Shown: piece after piece, positions 60,407 through 64,000 of the stretch | Layout: each line of letters opens with the position of its first letter | Position numbering within the stretch: the first letter of the stretch is position 1 | Source: Ampullaceana balthica | Taxonomy: Eukaryota; Mollusca; Gastropoda; Lymnaeidae | NCBI GenBank assembly: GCA_944989445.1 | Contig: CALYLW010000037.1 | Coordinates: forward strand, 460,501 to 524,500 | Length of the DNA: 64,000 bases | Direction of reading: 5' to 3' | Translations under genes and position numbers: made by a program | Notes under the pieces: model-generated | Database searches by the model: none | Told to the model about the DNA's origin: nothing | Seen by the model: the letters and a program-made list of their open reading frames with translations, nothing else

Positions 60407-61002
60407 AGTTCATTAGTCGAGTTGACAGACTCTAGTCTCTAAGGGAAACTTTCACCTTCACACCCGAATCAGACAATGGACCTTATTTATGACATTTTCT
60501 CATCTATCTTCTGACCAGTGCTTCTAAAAAAACTTTGGAACTTCCGACCCCATTACAGGATTTTAATTTTAATTTTTAAGAGCATCAATGTTTATTGGAT
60601 TTTTGTGTAAAAAATGTGCTAAGGTGACCGGAAGGAATTAAGTTGTTGTCCTCATATGGTCTTCCGTTGTAAGTTCTGGGTAAACCAAGATGTTTACATG
60701 ACAGTTAAAGAAAAGGCTGTACGACAAACGGTCTCAATTCGTTTTGACCTCCGTCAAAGGAAATATCTTTTTAGAACAAACAGTCACTTATGTTGTCCTC
60801 TTAGTCCTCTTAACATTTTTTGTCAATATTTTAGTTGACATTTTAGAAGAATTATTGTACCGAATCTGCTGAGGTGTAATTTAATTGATTGGTTTAAGGA
60901 CGATACTCATAGGTTATGCATTTCTCCGACTTCTTATGAAAGTATCGTATTTTCCCGAATATAGCGAAATGTTTTTAAGGACAAAAGATTAATAAACAGT
61001 AG
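60407..61002. other. No gene recognised
   Basis: Possible 5' flank of the minus-strand gene. The short plus-strand frame at 60656-60838 has no recognisable domain. Confidence 0.35.
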
Positions 61003-61582
61003 GTCTGTTAACGATTAATTTAAATTTAATCGTACATTTTTAGAAAAAATAACGATTAATTAATTGTTAATTTCGATTAAAGCCAAAAATTAAAATTTAT
61101 GATGTCATAAGTAACACTTATTAAACGTTCTTTTTGAAAATCTAAATAACACTGGAATGTCTCCTTTATAGGTCATCTTTTAACATACTACTCAAAAAGA
61201 CAAGTGTGTTAACATTATTTTGTTCAAGTAATTCATCAGAAAGAGCTGTCGTAATTTTCTGTCTCTGAGTCAGACTCCATTACTGCCATTAGCTTAATGC
61301 GCTTTTCATTTGGTTTGATAAGTAGGCGAAGTGTTAGAGCCATGGTAGGCCAACTTTATCAACATTTTGAACATTCCCGTCAGTCAATAGTTTAAAACCA
61401 AAATTTTCGTGTAATCGTCAGGAAATTTATTATTTATCGGCCGCTATATTTATTTATATTTTTTTACTTTTTGACTTCCAATAATTTTATAGTGATGAGT
61501 CGATTAATCATTAAAAAATAATTTAATCGTTAAAATTTTTTAACGATTGATCGAGAAATTAATAGTTAATTTCCGCAGCTCT
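61003..61582. mobile_element. Relic of the ATTAATCG hAT family (relative of 16932-17620)
   Basis: The left TAGGTCTGTTAACGATTAAT and right TAATTTCCGCAGCTCTA ends, with subterminal TTTAATCG / TTAATCGTT words, match the 17-kb element. No clean 8-bp duplication is found. A short minus-strand frame inside (about 61340-61240, reading NEKRIKLMAVMESDSETENY) may be a transposase scrap. Confidence 0.5.
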
Positions 61583-64000
61583 AATATTAAAGAGTACTCA
61601 TGTTATTTTCGCAGTCTTGCATTTTAAACAGCGCCTGAACGGAGACCCTCTGCTCATTGTCTCCCGTGCCGCGCCAGGCCTACGTGGCCAAGACCATAAC
61701 ATTATTCAACATGTTTTGTTTTAACAGTAAAGTGTAAGCTTTAATTTAAAAAATACAATTAAGAAAAACAATCTTTTAGCCTACTTTTAATTTTTTTTCC
61801 TACATAAAAATGATTTCGGAAAAGTTGTGGGTCGTTTTATATTCAAGGTGAACTATATTCGCGCTGGTAAGGTAATGCAAGTTTATTTGGGACATAACAA
61901 GCAGCAGGTTGAAACTATTAAACAGTAAATAAGCTGTCTCACTCCAGACTTGAAAAGTAGAAAAAGTCTTTGAAACGTTTATTTTACTTAGGGGGAAATA
62001 CGTCTACAAGGATGACCCGAGGGCCTGATCCGTGGGCTTCAACCTGACTCACCTCACGGAGAACATTTTAACAGCGACAAGTTAAGTATACGAGAAAAAT
62101 ATTATTACTATTACTATTTTTCCAATAGGAAACGCATAATATTCTTTGAAATACTAATTGATTTAAACCGATAAAAAACAATTCTTCATTCTGAATATTG
62201 ATTCGATTGTATTTCATGTTTCTCTACCCAAGAGCATTCTATTTCTTTCATGCCATTTTCCAAATACTATCCTTCTCCCAGCAGTCTCTGAGGTACATTG
62301 AAGGTTCCCCGTGATTTCAAAATTTTAAGGACACATGACTTTCATTGGCGCTCAGACAGAACTAATCATACATCAACGAATACAACACCTGTAGTAGTTT
62401 TCACGGTTGGTTCCGTTGTAAGCAGTTGCCGGGGTCGAGCCACCATTTCGACCATTTGCTGTCACACTTTGTGCCACTGCGTCTGTCTTAGGGTCAGCCT
62501 GTCAGGGGATTAAAAAAAAAGGGGGGGGGGAATACCGACATCTATAACTCTAGACTTCACGAGCTCAACACAGAAAACCCTTTAAAGACACTTTTTAAAA
62601 AGACGAGAATAGCTTCCCCTTATTCATTCGATCAATATTTTGTCAACACCCTTTGATTTAATAACAGGGGTCAAAGTTGGCTAAGACAGGAGACGCACAT
62701 TGCCCTCCCCCCTCCCTTTCCACCCGTTCCACACAATTCATTTTTCAACTCTGATCTGACGAGGTTGGGCTCGCGGCTAGAAAATGCAGATGGAATAAAA
62801 CCAATACACTATCCGGCGGAGTTGAAGTCAGCTACGAGAACGTTCCATCAGAAAATGTACGATGAAAGTCAAAAGAAGCACACCATAAGATGGAGTTGAC
62901 TCCGGTGAATAAGAAAACATATAAGATAAATGAGATGAGATACGATGAGATATGATGATATAAGATAAGATTTGAGATAAGATTTGAGCATATGATTTAA
63001 GATGAGATACAATTAGATACGTTGAGCAAGATGAGATCAAATAAGATAACATAAAATAAGATGAGATACGATTTTAATTTTATTTTTTCATTTAAACAAT
63101 GATTATTTCAATTGAATTGAACATATTGCTTTTAATCTTGAAGTTTATTTGGGGGGCGTTTTCTTCGTGTTTGCTAAAATATAAAGACACAACCAGAAAG
63201 GGTTGTCATTGGTTGAGGGTTGACATCAGTTGACACTAGTTGACGCGTTCATCGATGTTGATTCCTTTAAGACGCCGCCCTTTTGTCTATTAATTAACGG
63301 CGTGTCCCGGAGAGTTGATGAGTTTAAAAGAAAAAAAAACTGGGACCAGGAGCGGTTCTAAATCATTACCGATTGAACACAACAACTACCTAGTTTGGTA
63401 CGCACAGGGTTTTCGTGGCCAGTGTATAGTGCTTTGTTTATTCCAATGACACAAATTTCCGCTATCATCAGGTAAGAGTTTTTAATAGCACAATACTTTC
63501 TCTGTGACGATTCCAGAAACACGTATGGGAGCCGTCCATAAAGTAAGACTAGCAAAAGTAGTTAGAAATCAAGTGAGGTTAAGATAATATCGTACCACTG
63601 GGGTGGGGATTAACTATAACAAACGTCACACCTGAAATGACACAGCGGTGTTTAACCTTTTATTGTCATGATTGTGTTATGACAGCAAATGTCACATTTG
63701 TTCATGTACTAGTTCAAATTGAATTTTGTTTTAAAATTTAATTTTAAAGATTTTTTTAATAGTTTGAACGGTGGCGTACTTTGGGGGAGACGGTCTGAGA
63801 TTAGTGACTAGGAAATGGTAAACTTGTCTCAAAATAGCTTGCTGCACTTTATGGACCGCCCCGTGCCAAGCCTCACAGTAATTTCTTTTTTTCTCACAAG
63901 TGAAATAGCAAGTTAATTTGAATTCTGCTACGTGTTAAAGAATTTCCATTCGAATTTTTTACGTTAAACATACTATAAAAAAAAAGAATGTTTTTTTAGT
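61583..64000. other. No gene recognised; degenerate GATGAGATA-type repeats at 62915-63075
   Basis: The simple-sequence stretch has many ATAAGATGAGATACG-like words, similar in character to LINE/SINE tails here. Other frames are short and without recognisable domains. Confidence 0.4.

Overview
The window is eukaryotic nuclear DNA. It is AT-rich and intron-bearing, with GT/AG splice sites, long introns and a heavy load of short DNA transposons. The sidekick and CENP-U-like proteins, the CR1/jockey-type LINE with a GATAA-rich 3' tail, and the hAT-rich intron landscape fit a lophotrochozoan, most likely a freshwater pulmonate snail (Biomphalaria/Bulinus-like). The species is inference; the gene content is read from the sequence. 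Two recognisable host genes lie convergently on the left. The 3' half of the adhesion receptor gene sidekick (sdk) is on the plus strand (coding exons 574-3230, the gene starting before the window). A nine-exon gene on the minus strand (24372 down to 11253) encodes a predicted 938-residue protein whose C-terminal part looks like the inner-kinetochore protein CENP-U. The 8 kb between them holds both 3' ends and no other convincing gene. A third, unrecognised minus-strand gene ends at 56081; at least four exons can be linked in phase back to about 60406.

Most of 24.4-56 kb, and much of every long CENP-U intron, is mobile DNA. At least a dozen hAT-type elements can be closed to the base by matching 8-bp target duplications. 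They include one 1,657-bp element carrying a broken transposase, deletion derivatives with a BED-finger relic, and one hAT nested inside another. Two different hATs sit at the identical position of neighbouring 35-bp tandem repeats. A 5'-truncated CR1/jockey-like LINE (25255-27504, target duplication AGAGACCA) and a second 3' fragment end in the same hairpin plus GATAA tail as a tRNA-derived SINE at 58.5 kb, a clear LINE-SINE partnership. A degenerate RTE endonuclease lies at 38 kb.

The 28.6-53.3 kb interval is dominated by an unclassified AT-rich repeat superfamily. Its terminal words are AAATCCCTTATAT and ATATAAGGGATTT, and it includes long fold-back inverted repeats. It also contains minisatellites (49-, 26-, 24-, 18-, 16-bp units), a GA microsatellite, and an extraordinary 1.1-kb C/A-rich tract (about 36.88-37.98 kb) with essentially no G on the plus strand. 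No bacterial operon, CRISPR array, rRNA gene or intact functional tRNA gene was seen.

The genes show no sign of acting together: one is a synaptic adhesion receptor, one a chromosome-segregation factor, and one is unknown. The most rewarding points are the CENP-U-like protein with its giant repetitive exon, the shared LINE/SINE tail hairpin, the paired hAT insertions in a tandem repeat, and the unknown gene with paired H-x-H motifs.
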